Notes: generated from the sequence alone by a model not told the origin. Numbered from the stretch's first letter, positions 6,923-15,397 are shown. The stretch: 64,000 nucleotides of DNA from Embleya sp040629175 (GCF_040629175.1 NZ_JBEXUX010000035.1:47741-111740), one strand, 5' to 3'. Numbers and translations: made by a program.

Positions 6923-8050
6923 ATGTACGCGATATCCCGACCGGCACGAGCGGCGCGCCAGTGGATCCACGCGCGCCGCTCCGCGGTACTGGACGCCATC
7001 GTCGCGGTGGTGACCACCATCGTCGAACTCAGTCTGACCTTCGACGACTCGACACCCGTCCGGCCGCACCTCGTCGTACTCGTCGCCTGCACCGGTGTGC
7101 TTCTGCTCGCCCGACGGCGCGCGACGCTCACCGTGCTGCCGGCCGTCTGCGCAGTAGAGGCGCTGCTCGCGGCAACCGGCGGCAATCCCGGCGGGGCACC
7201 GGCATTGGTGGCCCTCTACACCGTCGCCGAACTGCGCGAGCGACGACTGTCGGTGGCCGCCCTCGTGCCGACGGCGCTGTTCCTGATGGTGGCGGACATC
7301 AGCTCGTTTCCCGTCACCGTCGGCGCTTGGGCCCTGGGCACCTACGCGCAGACCCGGCGCCGCTACACCGCCGCACTGGAGGAACGCGCGGCCCACCTGG
7401 AGCGCGAGCACGAGCAACTCTCGATCATCGCGGCCCAGCGCGAGCGCGCCGCGATCGCCCGCGAACTGCACGACATCATCGCCCACTCGGTCACCGTGAC
7501 GCTGGTGGGCGTACGCGGCGCGCGCGACGTGCTGCGCACCGCGCCCGACGTGGCCGACGACACGCTGGAGCGGGTCGAGACCAACGCCGAGCAGAGCCTG
7601 GCGGAGTTGCGCCGGATGTTGCTGCTGCTGCGCGAGCCGGACCAGGGAGTTCGGATGCGCCCGCAGCCCTCGCTGGCCCAACTGCCCACGCTGGTCGCCT
7701 CGTACGGTGAGGCCGGGCTGCCGGCGCGCCTGGAGATCACCGGCACGTCCCGACCGCTCGCAGGCGGCGTCGAGTTGTCGGTGTACCGCATCGTCGAGGA
7801 GGCACTGACCAACGTGCTCAAGCACGCCCGGCCCACCCACGTCGCGGTGACCCTCGACTTCGGCCGTACCCACCTGCACGTCGCGGTCGTCAACGACGGC
7901 GAGCCGGTATCCGAACCCTCCTCGGGTGGACACGGCATCGTCGGCATGCGCGAGCGGATCGGCGTCCTCGGCGGCGAGCTGGAGGCCCGGCCCGGCACGG
8001 ACGGCGGGTTCCGGGTCGCGGCCCGGCTTCCCCTGGGGGACCCCACATGA
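6923..8050 (+). CDS. sensor histidine kinase, NarL/DesK-type
   Basis: Predicted 375-residue kinase. The N-terminal half holds about four membrane segments (residues 20-150). A coiled linker leads to a HisKA_3 dimerisation helix with the phospho-acceptor His183 in ARELHDIIAHS. The HATPase_c domain follows, with the N box EEALTNVLKHA near 293 and the glycine-rich GHGIVGMRERI near 340. Its stop overlaps the ATG of the response regulator. It follows an ABC exporter by 6 bases, so it probably senses the exported compound or envelope damage and drives this operon, as in other exporter-linked systems. That role is inference. Confidence 0.9.
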   Translation: MYAISRPARAARQWIHARRSAVLDAIVAVVTTIVELSLTFDDSTPVRPHLVVLVACTGVLLLARRRATLTVLPAVCAVEALLAATGGNPGGAPALVALYTVAELRERRLSVAALVPTALFLMVADISSFPVTVGAWALGTYAQTRRRYTAALEERAAHLEREHEQLSIIAAQRERAAIARELHDIIAHSVTVTLVGVRGARDVLRTAPDVADDTLERVETNAEQSLAELRRMLLLLREPDQGVRMRPQPSLAQLPTLVASYGEAGLPARLEITGTSRPLAGGVELSVYRIVEEALTNVLKHARPTHVAVTLDFGRTHLHVAVVNDGEPVSEPSSGGHGIVGMRERIGVLGGELEARPGTDGGFRVAARLPLGDPT

Positions 8051-8742
8051 GCGCCCGGAGCATCCGCCTGCTGATCGTCGACGACCAAGAGCTGATCCGA
8101 ACCGGCCTGCGCCTGTTCCTCCAGACCCAGGACGACATGGTCGTCGTCGGCGAGGCCGAGGACGGCGACGAGGCGGTCGAACTGGCCGCCGCCCTGCGCC
8201 CGGACGTGATCCTCATGGACATCCGGATGCCACGCATGGACGGCGTCGAGGCCACCGCCCGATTGCACGCCGAGGGCATCTCACCGCCCCCGCGCGTGCT
8301 CATCCTCACCACGTTCGACCTGGACGAGTACGTCTTCGGCGCGTTGCGGGCGGGCGCCGCGGGATTCCTGCTCAAGGACGCCTCCCGCGCCCGCCTGGTG
8401 GAGGCGATCCAGGTGGTCCACGCCGGGGAGGCACTGCTCTCGCCCTCGATCACCCGGCGCCTGATCGAGAACTTCGCCGCCCGTACCGAACCGCTCCGGT
8501 CCCCGCCGGCGCTCCTGGCGGCCCTGACCCCGCGCGAACGAGAGGCCCTGTTCCTGGTCGCCCGCGGCCTCTCCAACAGCGAGATCGCCGCCCACCTGGT
8601 GGTCACCGAGGCGACCGTGAAGAGCCACGTGGGCAGCATGTTCGCCAAACTGGGCCTGCGCGATCGGGCCCAGGCGGTGGTGTTCGCCTACGAGCACGGC
8701 GTCATCGTCGCCGGCGAGGGCGGCCCGCCCGGACCGGCCTGA
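8047..8742 (+). CDS. NarL/FixJ-family response regulator
   Basis: Predicted 231-residue protein. The receiver domain has acidic residues near 11-13 (VDDQE), phospho-acceptor Asp58 in VILMDIRMP, Thr in LTTFDLDEYVF and Lys in LLKDA. The C-terminal LuxR-type helix-turn-helix is LTPREREALFLVARGLSNSEIAAHLVVTEATVKSHV, split here only by description. It is the cognate partner of the overlapping kinase. It is last in the exporter operon, and a 16-bp hairpin lies 25 bases downstream. Confidence 0.92.
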   Translation: MSARSIRLLIVDDQELIRTGLRLFLQTQDDMVVVGEAEDGDEAVELAAALRPDVILMDIRMPRMDGVEATARLHAEGISPPPRVLILTTFDLDEYVFGALRAGAAGFLLKDASRARLVEAIQVVHAGEALLSPSITRRLIENFAARTEPLRSPPALLAALTPREREALFLVARGLSNSEIAAHLVVTEATVKSHVGSMFAKLGLRDRAQAVVFAYEHGVIVAGEGGPPGPA

Positions 8743-8766
8743 CCACCAGACCCGTCCGCACCGGCC

Positions 8767-8807
8767 CGACGACGTCCCGGGACCACCCTGCTCCCGGGAC
8801 GTCGTCG
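8767..8807. terminator. bidirectional hairpin between response regulator and thiC
   Basis: A perfect 16-bp inverted repeat (arms 8767-8782 and 8792-8807, 9-base loop) sits between two convergent genes. It can terminate transcription from either side. Confidence 0.8.
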
Positions 8808-8819
8808 CGCACGCAAACG

Positions 8820-10604
8820 TCAGTCGGCCAGCGGCAGATAGACCCGGTTGCCCGCCGCCGCGAACTCCGCCGACTTGGCGCGCATCCCGGCCTCGGCGTC
8901 CACCTCGGCCGCCCCGGCCGCAGCCGCAGCGGCCCCGTCGCCGTGCTCGGCCCGGATGTCGTGCGAGATCCGCATGCTGCAAAACTTCGGACCACACATC
9001 GAGCAGAAGTGGGCCGTCTTGGCCGGCTCCGCCGGGAGCGTCGCGTCGTGGTAGGCCCGTGCGGTGTCCGGGTCCATCGCCAGGTCGAACTGATCCTGCC
9101 AACGGAACTCGAAGCGGGCGTCGGAGAGCGCGTCGTCCCACGCCTGTGCGCCCGGATGGCCCTTGGCCAGGTCCGCCGCGTGGGCCGCGATCCGGTAGGC
9201 GATCACGCCCGCCTTGACGTCGTCCCGATCGGGCAGGCCCAGGTGCTCCTTCGGCGTCACGTAGCAGAGCATCGCGGTACCCCACATGCCGATCATCGCC
9301 GCGCCGATCGCCGAGGTGATGTGGTCGTAGCCCGGCGCGACGTCCGTGGTCAGCGGGCCGAGCGTGTAGAACGGCGCCTCGTCGCAGATGCGTTGCTGGA
9401 GGTCGACATTCTCCTTGATCTTGTGCATCGGCACATGGCCCGGCCCCTCGATCATCACCTGCACGTCCATCGACCGGGAGATCCGGCCCAGTTCACCCAG
9501 CGTCTCCAACTCGGCGAACTGCGCCGCGTCGTTGGCGTCCGCGATCGAGCCCGGACGCAGTCCGTCGCCGAGCGAGTAGGTCACGTCGTACGCGCGCAGG
9601 ATCTCGGTCAGCTCGGCGAAGTGCGTGTAGAGGAAGTTCTCCCGGTGATGGGCCAGGCACCACGCGGCCATGATCGAACCGCCCCGCGAGACGATCCCGG
9701 TCTTGCGCCGGGCGGTCAGCGGCACGTAGCGCAGCAACACGCCGGCATGCACCGTCATGTAGTCCACGCCCTGCTCGCACTGCTCGATCACGGTGTCCCG
9801 GTAGAGCTCCCAGGTGAGTTCCTCGGGCTTGCCGTTCACCTTCTCCAGCGCCTGGTAGAGCGGCACCGTGCCGATCGGGACCGGCGAATTGCGCACGATC
9901 CACTCGCGGGTGGTGTGGATGTCCTTGCCGGTGGACAGGTCCATCACGGTGTCCGCGCCCCACCGGATCGCCCACACCAGCTTGTCGGTCTCCTCCTCGA
10001 TCGAGGAGGTCACCGCCGAGTTGCCGATGTTCGCGTTGACCTTGACCAGGAAGTTCTTGCCGATCACCATCGGCTCGATCTCGGGGTGGTTGATGTTCGC
10101 GGGCAACACCGCCCGTCCGGCAGCGATCTCGTCCCGGACCAGCTCGGGCGCCAGGCCCTCGCGGATCGCCACGAACTCCATCTCCGGGGTGACCAGCCCG
10201 CGTCGCGCGTAGGCGAGTTGGGTCACCGCCTCGGAGCCGGACGCGCGCCTGGGTCGGGCCCCGGCACCGGGCACCGCGAACCCGGCCGGCGTCAGCGCCC
10301 CGATCCGGCCGTCATAGCGCACGGTGTCGCCGCGCTCCTCGATCCAGGCCGCACGCAGCGCGGGCAGGCCGCGGCGCACATCCACCTCGAAGGCCGGGTC
10401 GGTGTACGGGCCCGAGGTGTCGTAGAGGCGAACCGTCTCGCCGTTGGTCAGATGCACCGTGCGTACCGGAACGCGCAGATCCTCGCGTGATCCGGCGACG
10501 TAACCGCGGTGGTGGGCGGGGGTGATCGGTCCGCTGGTGACCGTGTGCGCGCCGACCGGGTCGGCCGACGGGGCAGCGGGCAGCGAAGTGTCGTGCGAGG
10601 TCAT
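8820..10604 (-). CDS. thiC: phosphomethylpyrimidine synthase ThiC
   Basis: Predicted 594-residue enzyme. It is a radical-SAM protein that rearranges aminoimidazole ribotide into HMP phosphate, the pyrimidine half of thiamine. Recognisable motifs include NINHPEIEPMVIGKNFLVKVNANIGNS (described in part), the MTVHAGVLLRY strand, GDGLRPGS, EGPGHVPMHKI and the C-terminal iron-sulfur Cys motif CSMCGPKFC near 556-564. Length matches the family. A TPP riboswitch ends directly before the start codon, with the GGAG of its 3' end placed as ribosome site, so TPP binding should hide translation initiation. tenA lies 0.5 kb upstream on the same strand, giving a thiamine-linked neighbourhood. Confidence 0.97.
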   Translation of the reverse strand: MTSHDTSLPAAPSADPVGAHTVTSGPITPAHHRGYVAGSREDLRVPVRTVHLTNGETVRLYDTSGPYTDPAFEVDVRRGLPALRAAWIEERGDTVRYDGRIGALTPAGFAVPGAGARPRRASGSEAVTQLAYARRGLVTPEMEFVAIREGLAPELVRDEIAAGRAVLPANINHPEIEPMVIGKNFLVKVNANIGNSAVTSSIEEETDKLVWAIRWGADTVMDLSTGKDIHTTREWIVRNSPVPIGTVPLYQALEKVNGKPEELTWELYRDTVIEQCEQGVDYMTVHAGVLLRYVPLTARRKTGIVSRGGSIMAAWCLAHHRENFLYTHFAELTEILRAYDVTYSLGDGLRPGSIADANDAAQFAELETLGELGRISRSMDVQVMIEGPGHVPMHKIKENVDLQQRICDEAPFYTLGPLTTDVAPGYDHITSAIGAAMIGMWGTAMLCYVTPKEHLGLPDRDDVKAGVIAYRIAAHAADLAKGHPGAQAWDDALSDARFEFRWQDQFDLAMDPDTARAYHDATLPAEPAKTAHFCSMCGPKFCSMRISHDIRAEHGDGAAAAAAGAAEVDAEAGMRAKSAEFAAAGNRVYLPLAD

Positions 10605-10611
10605 GGAAAGG

Positions 10612-10702
10612 CTCCCTACGCCGGCATTACCCGGTCAGGTTCTGCGGTCGGCGCGGCCTCAGCGCCCTCTCAGCCCGGTGCCCCGAGCTCCCGTGTATCT
10701 CC
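10612..10702 (-). promoter_or_regulatory. TPP riboswitch (THI element) of thiC
   Basis: On the minus strand the leader carries the conserved THI-box parts in order: ACGGGAGCTC, GGGGCACCGGGCTGAGAGG, then AACCTGACCGGGTAATGCCGG and CGTAGGGAG. The CTGAGA and the ACCTG...GGTAATGCCGGCG pieces are the diagnostic TPP-binding loops. The 3' strand of the aptamer overlaps the ribosome site about 8 bases before the thiC ATG, which suggests translational control. Confidence 0.95.
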
Positions 10703-10755
10703 GTGTGGTGCGCCCCCACCCTGGCACACCCCCGGCCGCACGACCAGCGCCGGGT

Positions 10756-10956
10756 TCAGCCGAGCGGGTCGCGCGGGTTTCGGCCGACCACCGCGGTGCG
10801 GGCGAGCACGACCATCCCGACCGTGACGCACAGCCCGACCACGCCCTTGACGATGACCCACAGGAAGGCCGAGAACAGCCAGATCAGCAACCAGCACAGC
10901 AGCACCAGTACGAGCGCGGGTACGCCGATGCGCACCCAGCGCGGCCATGTCTCCAT
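10756..10956 (-). CDS. small two-helix membrane protein
   Basis: Predicted 66-residue protein starting METWPRWVR. Residues about 9-60 are almost wholly hydrophobic, in two segments (VPALVLVLLCWLLIWLFSAF and VVGLCVTVGMVVLA), and the tail is NPRDPLG. Length and character fit a conserved actinomycete short integral membrane protein with no assigned role. It lies between tenA and thiC on the same strand, with the riboswitch downstream of its stop, so it probably has its own transcript or ends the tenA transcript. No function is assigned. Confidence 0.6.
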   Translation of the reverse strand: METWPRWVRIGVPALVLVLLCWLLIWLFSAFLWVIVKGVVGLCVTVGMVVLARTAVVGRNPRDPLG

Positions 10957-11087
10957 CGTCCAACCCCCAGTCACGCGAACCCACGCGAGACGTGCACATC
11001 CGGGGAGCACATTCCCCGGGAGGACACGTCGTATCCGGGCAGGCGGTTCCGGGCCGGCCGGATGCGCCCGGACCGGCCCGGACGGGC

Positions 11088-11753
11088 TCAGACCGGCCAG
11101 CGCTCGCCGCGCCACGCGGCATCCCAGAACATCCACTCGTAGCGCGCCGTGGTGGTGAAGTGCTCGACCATCCGGGCCCGCTCGGTCGCCGAGATGTCCT
11201 CGCCGACGCGGTCGACCAGATCGAGCACCGCGCGCACCGTCGCCTGGAACTCCTCGGCGCCGTAGGTGGCGATCCAGCGCTCGTACAACTCGTCGGGCGA
11301 GCCCTTGGCCAGCAGGGCGTCACCCACTCGGGCGTAGATCCAGTAGCAGGGCAGCACCGCCGCGACGCCCTCGGCGAAGGAGCCGTTGTGCACGGTGGCG
11401 AGCAGGTAGCTGACGTACGCCCGGGTACTCGGCAACACCGGTTCGGTCGCGGTGGCGTCGGCCACCGAGCTGCCGAAGTCGACCATGAAGCCCTCGTGCA
11501 GCGAACGCTCGGCGGCGATCGCGCCGGCCGCGTCGCTCGCGAACTGCACGGTCGTCGCCTCGTCCGGCGCCTTGGCCGCGCACACCGCGAGCGCCTTGGC
11601 GTAATCGCGCAGGTAGTGCGAGTCCTGCACGACGTAGTGCCGAAACGCCTCGCGCGGCAACGTGCCGTCGGTCAGTCCGTGGATGAACGGGTGGTCCAGG
11701 ATCGCCGCGTAGACGTCCTCGATCGCAGCCCAGAGTTCGTCGCGCAGCGCCAT
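11088..11753 (-). CDS. tenA: TenA/thiaminase II family aminopyrimidine hydrolase
   Basis: Predicted 221-residue all-helical protein. TenA hydrolyses formyl-aminopyrimidine or thiamine breakdown products to recycle HMP. The opening LRDELWAAIEDVYAAILDHPFI and HYVVQDSHYLRDYAKAL match the family, and a Cys in the LPCYWIYA helix is the likely nucleophile. The C-terminal helix has YEWMFWDAAW, typical of the family end. No TPP riboswitch is visible here, unlike thiC; instead two direct repeats lie 20-60 bases upstream. Salvage fits the nearby de novo gene thiC. Confidence 0.9.
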   Translation of the reverse strand: MALRDELWAAIEDVYAAILDHPFIHGLTDGTLPREAFRHYVVQDSHYLRDYAKALAVCAAKAPDEATTVQFASDAAGAIAAERSLHEGFMVDFGSSVADATATEPVLPSTRAYVSYLLATVHNGSFAEGVAAVLPCYWIYARVGDALLAKGSPDELYERWIATYGAEEFQATVRAVLDLVDRVGEDISATERARMVEHFTTTARYEWMFWDAAWRGERWPV

Positions 11754-11773
11754 CAGGTGTACTCCCGGTCGTC

Positions 11774-11811
11774 GGATCCCGAGATCCGATCACTGGATCC
11801 CAAGGTCCGAT
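11774..11811 (-). promoter_or_regulatory. paired direct repeats upstream of tenA
   Basis: Two 17-bp units start 21 bp apart: GGATCCCGAGATCCGAT at 11774-11790 and GGATCCCAAGGTCCGAT at 11795-11811, differing at two positions. The first also contains the palindrome CGGATC-CCGA-GATCCG. A spacing of two helical turns places both on the same DNA face, as expected for a pair of regulator sites. They sit 21-58 bases before the tenA start. Confidence 0.5.
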
Positions 11812-11866
11812 TGTCGTACACGGGTCCGGGCCGCCCACAGGTGCGCCCGACGGCGTACCCGCCCGC

Positions 11867-12184
11867 TCACCCCTCCGGCGGCGAGAAGAACACCAGGACC
11901 CGCAGCGGTTCGGTGATTCGATGGAAGCGGTGCGGCACCTGCGCCGGTACGTAGACGACGCTGCCGCGCGCCACGGCGGTGGACTCCTCGCCGACGGTCA
12001 GCGTGGCCCGACCGCTGATCACCACGTACGCCTCGTCCTGGCCGTGCGGCTTCTGGGTGTCGGTCTCGCCGGGTTCGAGCGCGTACAGGCCCATCGAGAA
12101 GTTCCGCTCGCTGAGGAACTTCAGGTACGCACCGTTCTCGAACGCGCGCTCCGCGTCCAGATCATCGAGCCGAAAGACCTTCAT
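11867..12184 (-). CDS. small cupin-domain protein
   Basis: Predicted 105-residue single-domain cupin. Metal-binding motif 1 is visible as HGQDEAYVVISG (about 47-58), and motif 2 as VPAQVPHRFHRI (about 79-90). The short length is normal for lone cupins, which may be small dioxygenases or sugar-binding proteins. It is transcribed toward tenA with a gap of 113 bases and divergently from the holin-like gene. No substrate can be proposed. Confidence 0.85.
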   Translation of the reverse strand: MKVFRLDDLDAERAFENGAYLKFLSERNFSMGLYALEPGETDTQKPHGQDEAYVVISGRATLTVGEESTAVARGSVVYVPAQVPHRFHRITEPLRVLVFFSPPEG

Positions 12185-12265
12185 GTGACCAACTCCTTAC
12201 CGACACGGACACACTTTCTGCCGAGGCTCAAGCGGGAGGGACCACCCGGATGCCAGCATCAAGAT

Positions 12266-12643
12266 ATGAAAAGCCTGCTCATCAAACTGGTTGCCAACGC
12301 ACTGGCCATCTGGTTCGCCAGCTGGGTCGTGTCCGGAATCGATCTCGCCGACGGCGCCTCGGCCGGCACCAAGGCCAAGACGATACTTTTCGTCGCCCTC
12401 ATCTTCGGCGTCGTCAACGCCATCATCAAACCGGTGGTGAAGCTGTTCTCACTGCCCCTGTTCGTGCTGACCCTGGGCCTGATCACGTTCGTGATCAACG
12501 CGCTGATGTTGTGGCTGACCGAGGCGATCGCCAACAAGCTGGATCTCGACTTCCACATCGACGGCTTCTGGCCCGCCCTACTCGGCGCGCTGGTCATCGG
12601 TCTGGTGAGCTGGTTCCTGAGCATGATCCTGGACCGCGACTGA
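12266..12643 (+). CDS. phage-holin-family (Phage_holin_4_2-like) membrane protein
   Basis: Predicted 125-residue protein with four hydrophobic segments: LLIKLVANALAIWFASWVV, ILFVALIFGVVNAIIKPVV, LPLFVLTLGLITFVINALML and PALLGALVIGLVSWFLSMIL. The IKPVVKLFSLPLFVLTLGLITFVINA pattern is typical of small chromosomal holin-like proteins of actinobacteria, which are not tied to prophages. No phage gene lies nearby. It is divergent from the cupin gene, and a parS site follows 28 bases after its stop. Confidence 0.8.
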   Translation: MKSLLIKLVANALAIWFASWVVSGIDLADGASAGTKAKTILFVALIFGVVNAIIKPVVKLFSLPLFVLTLGLITFVINALMLWLTEAIANKLDLDFHIDGFWPALLGALVIGLVSWFLSMILDRD

Positions 12644-12671
12644 CGGCCACGCGGTGATGGGCTCGGACCAC

Positions 12672-12685
12672 GTTTCACGTGAAAC
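12672..12685. promoter_or_regulatory. parS centromere site (distal)
   Basis: Perfect 14-bp palindrome GTTTCACGTGAAAC, the ParB-binding parS sequence of Streptomyces. It lies in the 5' leader of the PLP-enzyme gene, 48 kb from parAB and separate from the main cluster near 60.7-63 kb. Confidence 0.93.
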
Positions 12686-12704
12686 AGGCAGCGAAGGAGT
12701 CGTG

Positions 12705-13826
12705 ATGTCGGCCGAATGGAGCGACGGAACCCGGGCGGTCCGGGCCGGCAACCCGGGCCACGCGCCGGGCGACCCCTTCCTGCCCGGACCGGTCTTCGCC
12801 GGCACGTACCACCTGCCCGGCGAGGTGAAAGGTCCCTACCAGTACGGGCGTTACGCGAACCCGACCTGGGTCGGCCTGGAGGAGGCGATCGGCGCGCTGG
12901 AGGGGGCCGCCGACACCGTCACCTTCGCGTCCGGGATGGCCGCCGTCTCGGCCGTGCTGCTCGGCCTGACCGCTCCGGGCGATGTGGTGGTGCTGCCGTC
13001 GGACGGCTACCCGGCCACCCGCGCGGTCGGCGAGCACCTCGCCGCCCGCGGGATCACCGTACGGCTGGTGCCGACCGCCGACGCCGCCCTGGAGCAGGCC
13101 CTGACCGGCGCCGACCTGGTGTGGTTGGAGACGCCGAGCAACCCGGGGCTGGACGTGTGCGACATCGAGCGGATCGCGACGCTCGCCCACGCGCGGGGCG
13201 CCCTGGTCGCCGTCGACAACACCCTGGCCACCCCGCTGGGCCAACTCCCGCTCGCGCTCGGCGCCGACATCTCGGCGGCGAGCGGCACCAAGGCGCTGAC
13301 CGGGCACAGCGACGTACTGCTCGGCTACGTCGCCTGCGCGAGCGCCGAACTCGCCGCCCGGGTGCGTTCCTGGCGCTCGCTCACCGGCGCGGTCCCCGGG
13401 CCGATGGAGGCCTGGTTGGCCCATCGGTCGTTGTCCACCCTCCAGTTGCGGGTGGACCGGCAGGCGATCAACGCGCTGGCGATCGCCCGGGCACTGCGCG
13501 AACGCACCGACGTCGCGAACGTGCGCCACCCCGCGCTCGAAGGCGATCCGGCCTACGATGTGGCCACCCGTGGGATGCGGCGGTTCGGCTGTGTCGTGGG
13601 CTTCACGCTCGCCGACGCGGACACCGCTCGCCGGTTCCTGGGTGCGCTCGAACTGGTCGCCGACGCCACCAGCTTCGGTGGGGTGCACAGCATGGCCGAA
13701 CGACGCGCACGCTGGGCCGGCAACGATGTACCGGAGGGATTCGTCAGGTTCTCGGCCGGTTGCGAGGACACCGCGGATCTCGTCGCGGACATCCTGCGCG
13801 CCCTGGACTCCACCTCCCCGGGCTGA
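12705..13826 (+). CDS. cystathionine gamma-lyase/synthase family PLP enzyme
   Basis: Predicted 373-residue Cys/Met-metabolism PLP enzyme (MetB/MetC/MegL fold). Visible marks are the YGRYANPTW substrate loop, TFASGMAAVSAVLLG cofactor-binding helix, DLVWLETPSNPGLDVCDI, and the PLP lysine in SGTKALTGHSDVLLG near 205. The C-terminus has SFGGVHSMAERRARW and RFSAGCED, family hallmarks. It is slightly shorter than usual (380-400). ATG 12705 is preferred because upstream codons read through the parS palindrome. The family includes gamma-synthase, gamma-lyase and methionine lyase; sequence alone does not separate them. Confidence 0.9.
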   Translation: MSAEWSDGTRAVRAGNPGHAPGDPFLPGPVFAGTYHLPGEVKGPYQYGRYANPTWVGLEEAIGALEGAADTVTFASGMAAVSAVLLGLTAPGDVVVLPSDGYPATRAVGEHLAARGITVRLVPTADAALEQALTGADLVWLETPSNPGLDVCDIERIATLAHARGALVAVDNTLATPLGQLPLALGADISAASGTKALTGHSDVLLGYVACASAELAARVRSWRSLTGAVPGPMEAWLAHRSLSTLQLRVDRQAINALAIARALRERTDVANVRHPALEGDPAYDVATRGMRRFGCVVGFTLADADTARRFLGALELVADATSFGGVHSMAERRARWAGNDVPEGFVRFSAGCEDTADLVADILRALDSTSPG

Positions 13827-13900
13827 CCTGCGACTTCGGGCAAGATCACGTGAGGTCCCCGACTCTCGGGAGTGGTCGGGGGACACGAGACGGGGGACCC

Positions 13901-14800
13901 GTGGACCTGACGCTGTTGCGCACTTTCCTGGCCGTACATCGCGCGGGTTCCTTCACCCGGGCCTCCGCGTCGCTCGGGCTCTCGCAGCCGGCGATAACCG
14001 CGCAGATCCGCACCCTGGAAAAGCAGGTCGGCAAACAGTTGTTCGAGCGGCTGCCGCGCGGCGTGGCGCCCACCGGCCCCGCCGACGAACTCGCCCGCCG
14101 GCTCGCACCGCACCTGGACGCGATCGAGGAGATCGCGGCCCGCGAGGTGCGTGGTGTGGACCCGCTGCGGCGCACCGTGCACCTGGGCGGCCCGACCGAA
14201 CTGACCGCGCTGCGCGTGTTGCCCTCGTTGGCCGATCTGGTCCGGCGCGGCCTGCGGTTACGGGTGACCCTGGGCCCCGGCGAGGTATTGCTCACGGGCC
14301 TGGCGGCGGCCCGGCACGACCTGGTGATCTCCGATGTGCGACCGCGGGCCCGCGGCATCGTGGGCACGCCGCTCACCGACGAGGAGTACGTGCTGATCGG
14401 CGCGCCGCACTGGGCCGCGCGGCTGCCGCAGACCCGGATCCTGGCCCAGGGGCCGGCCGCGCTGGAGGGGGTGCCGCTGGTCGGCGAGGCCGAGGAACAA
14501 CCGCTGATCCGGCGCTACTGGTCGACCGTGTTCGACGCGAAGCCCACCGCGCCGGCGGCGGTCACCGTGCCCGACCTGCGGGCCGTGCTGGAGTGCGTAA
14601 GCGCCGGGCACGGGATCGCGGTGCTGCCGCGCTACCTGTGCGCCGAGGCGCTGGACCGGCGCGCGGTGGTCGCCCTGCTGGATCCCGAACTGCCGCCGCT
14701 GCACACGATGTTCCTCGCGGTTCGGGAGGGCACTTTGAGCCAACCGCACATCGCGCATCTGCACGGCGAGCTGATCGCGCGCGCCGCGCGCTGGTCGTGA
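13901..14800 (+). CDS. LysR-family transcriptional regulator with a TTA codon
   Basis: Predicted 299-residue regulator from a GTG. Residues 1-60 give the LysR winged helix (LTLLRTFLAVHRAGSFTRASASLGLSQPAITAQIRTLEKQVG), and the rest a periplasmic-binding-like effector domain with EYVLIGAPHWA and a C-terminal ECVSAGHGIAVLPRYL. Codon 120 is TTA (14258-14260), so full translation may depend on the bldA tRNA and link this gene to development. It follows the PLP-enzyme gene by 74 bases on the same strand, unlike the usual divergent LysR layout. Target unknown. Confidence 0.88.
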   Translation: MDLTLLRTFLAVHRAGSFTRASASLGLSQPAITAQIRTLEKQVGKQLFERLPRGVAPTGPADELARRLAPHLDAIEEIAAREVRGVDPLRRTVHLGGPTELTALRVLPSLADLVRRGLRLRVTLGPGEVLLTGLAAARHDLVISDVRPRARGIVGTPLTDEEYVLIGAPHWAARLPQTRILAQGPAALEGVPLVGEAEEQPLIRRYWSTVFDAKPTAPAAVTVPDLRAVLECVSAGHGIAVLPRYLCAEALDRRAVVALLDPELPPLHTMFLAVREGTLSQPHIAHLHGELIARAARWS

Positions 14801-14900
14801 TCCCGAACGTGGCGCCGCACAGGCATAAACCACCCGTCCGACCGGAAAGGGAGACTTCAGACGGGGGTAACGTCAGGCAAGAAAGCAGAGGGCACCGACG

Positions 14901-15362
14901 ATGCGTTCAGTGGTGAAGCGGACGGCACGCGCGATCCTGCTCGACGACGAGGACCGGATGGTGCTGATCAAACGCACCAAGCCGGGCAGCCCCCCGTACT
15001 GGATCACCCCCGGCGGCGGCGTCGAACCCGAGGACACCACGGTGGCCGAGGGGTTGCGCCGCGAGGTGTTCGAGGAACTCGGCGGCAAGATCGGCCGGCC
15101 GGTGCCCGCGTTCGTGGACACCGTGCCCGAGCCCGGCGGGGTCAAGGTCCAGCACTTCTTCGCGTGCCGGCTCGAATCGATGGACCCCGCGCTGCGGCAC
15201 GGCCCCGAGGTGGACGAGCCGAACGGCGAGTACGACATCGTGCGGGTGCCCTTCACCCCCTCGGGGCTGGCCTCGGTGGGCCTGGTGCCGGCGAGCCTGG
15301 CCGCCTACCTGCGGGCCAACATCGAGGGCATCCACACCCTGCTCGCCAACGACCTGGGCTAG
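14901..15362 (+). CDS. Nudix hydrolase
   Basis: Predicted 153-residue enzyme. The Nudix region is WITPGGGVEPEDTTVAEGLRREVFEELGG around residues 34-58, described in part: it keeps GGG, the REVFEELG metal-binding core and flanking strand. One residue more than the classical spacing separates the first acidic residue from RE. The opening VVKRTARAILLDDEDRMVLIKRTKPG and HGPEVDEPNGEYDIVRVPF match a conserved Streptomyces subfamily without a known substrate. It is monocistronic and convergent with the next gene. Confidence 0.85.
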   Translation: MRSVVKRTARAILLDDEDRMVLIKRTKPGSPPYWITPGGGVEPEDTTVAEGLRREVFEELGGKIGRPVPAFVDTVPEPGGVKVQHFFACRLESMDPALRHGPEVDEPNGEYDIVRVPFTPSGLASVGLVPASLAAYLRANIEGIHTLLANDLG

Positions 15363-15368
15363 CGGATC

Positions 15369-15397
15369 CCGGGACGCGGTGCTCAGCCGCGTCCCGG
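15369..15397. terminator. hairpin overlapping the response-regulator stop codon
   Basis: Arms 15369-15379 and 15387-15397 form a perfect 11-bp stem with a 7-base loop that contains part of the minus-strand gene's stop codon (15383-15385). It lies between convergent genes and can serve both. Confidence 0.65.

Noticed and set aside
12266..12643. Prophage remnant, based on a holin-like protein
   Set aside because: No other phage genes, integrase or att sites nearby; this family is a common chromosomal membrane protein in actinobacteria.
12716..13899. Extension of the LysR frame upstream to 12716
   Set aside because: It overlaps the PLP-enzyme gene entirely and is Arg/Gly-rich; GTG 13901 begins the recognisable LysR domain.
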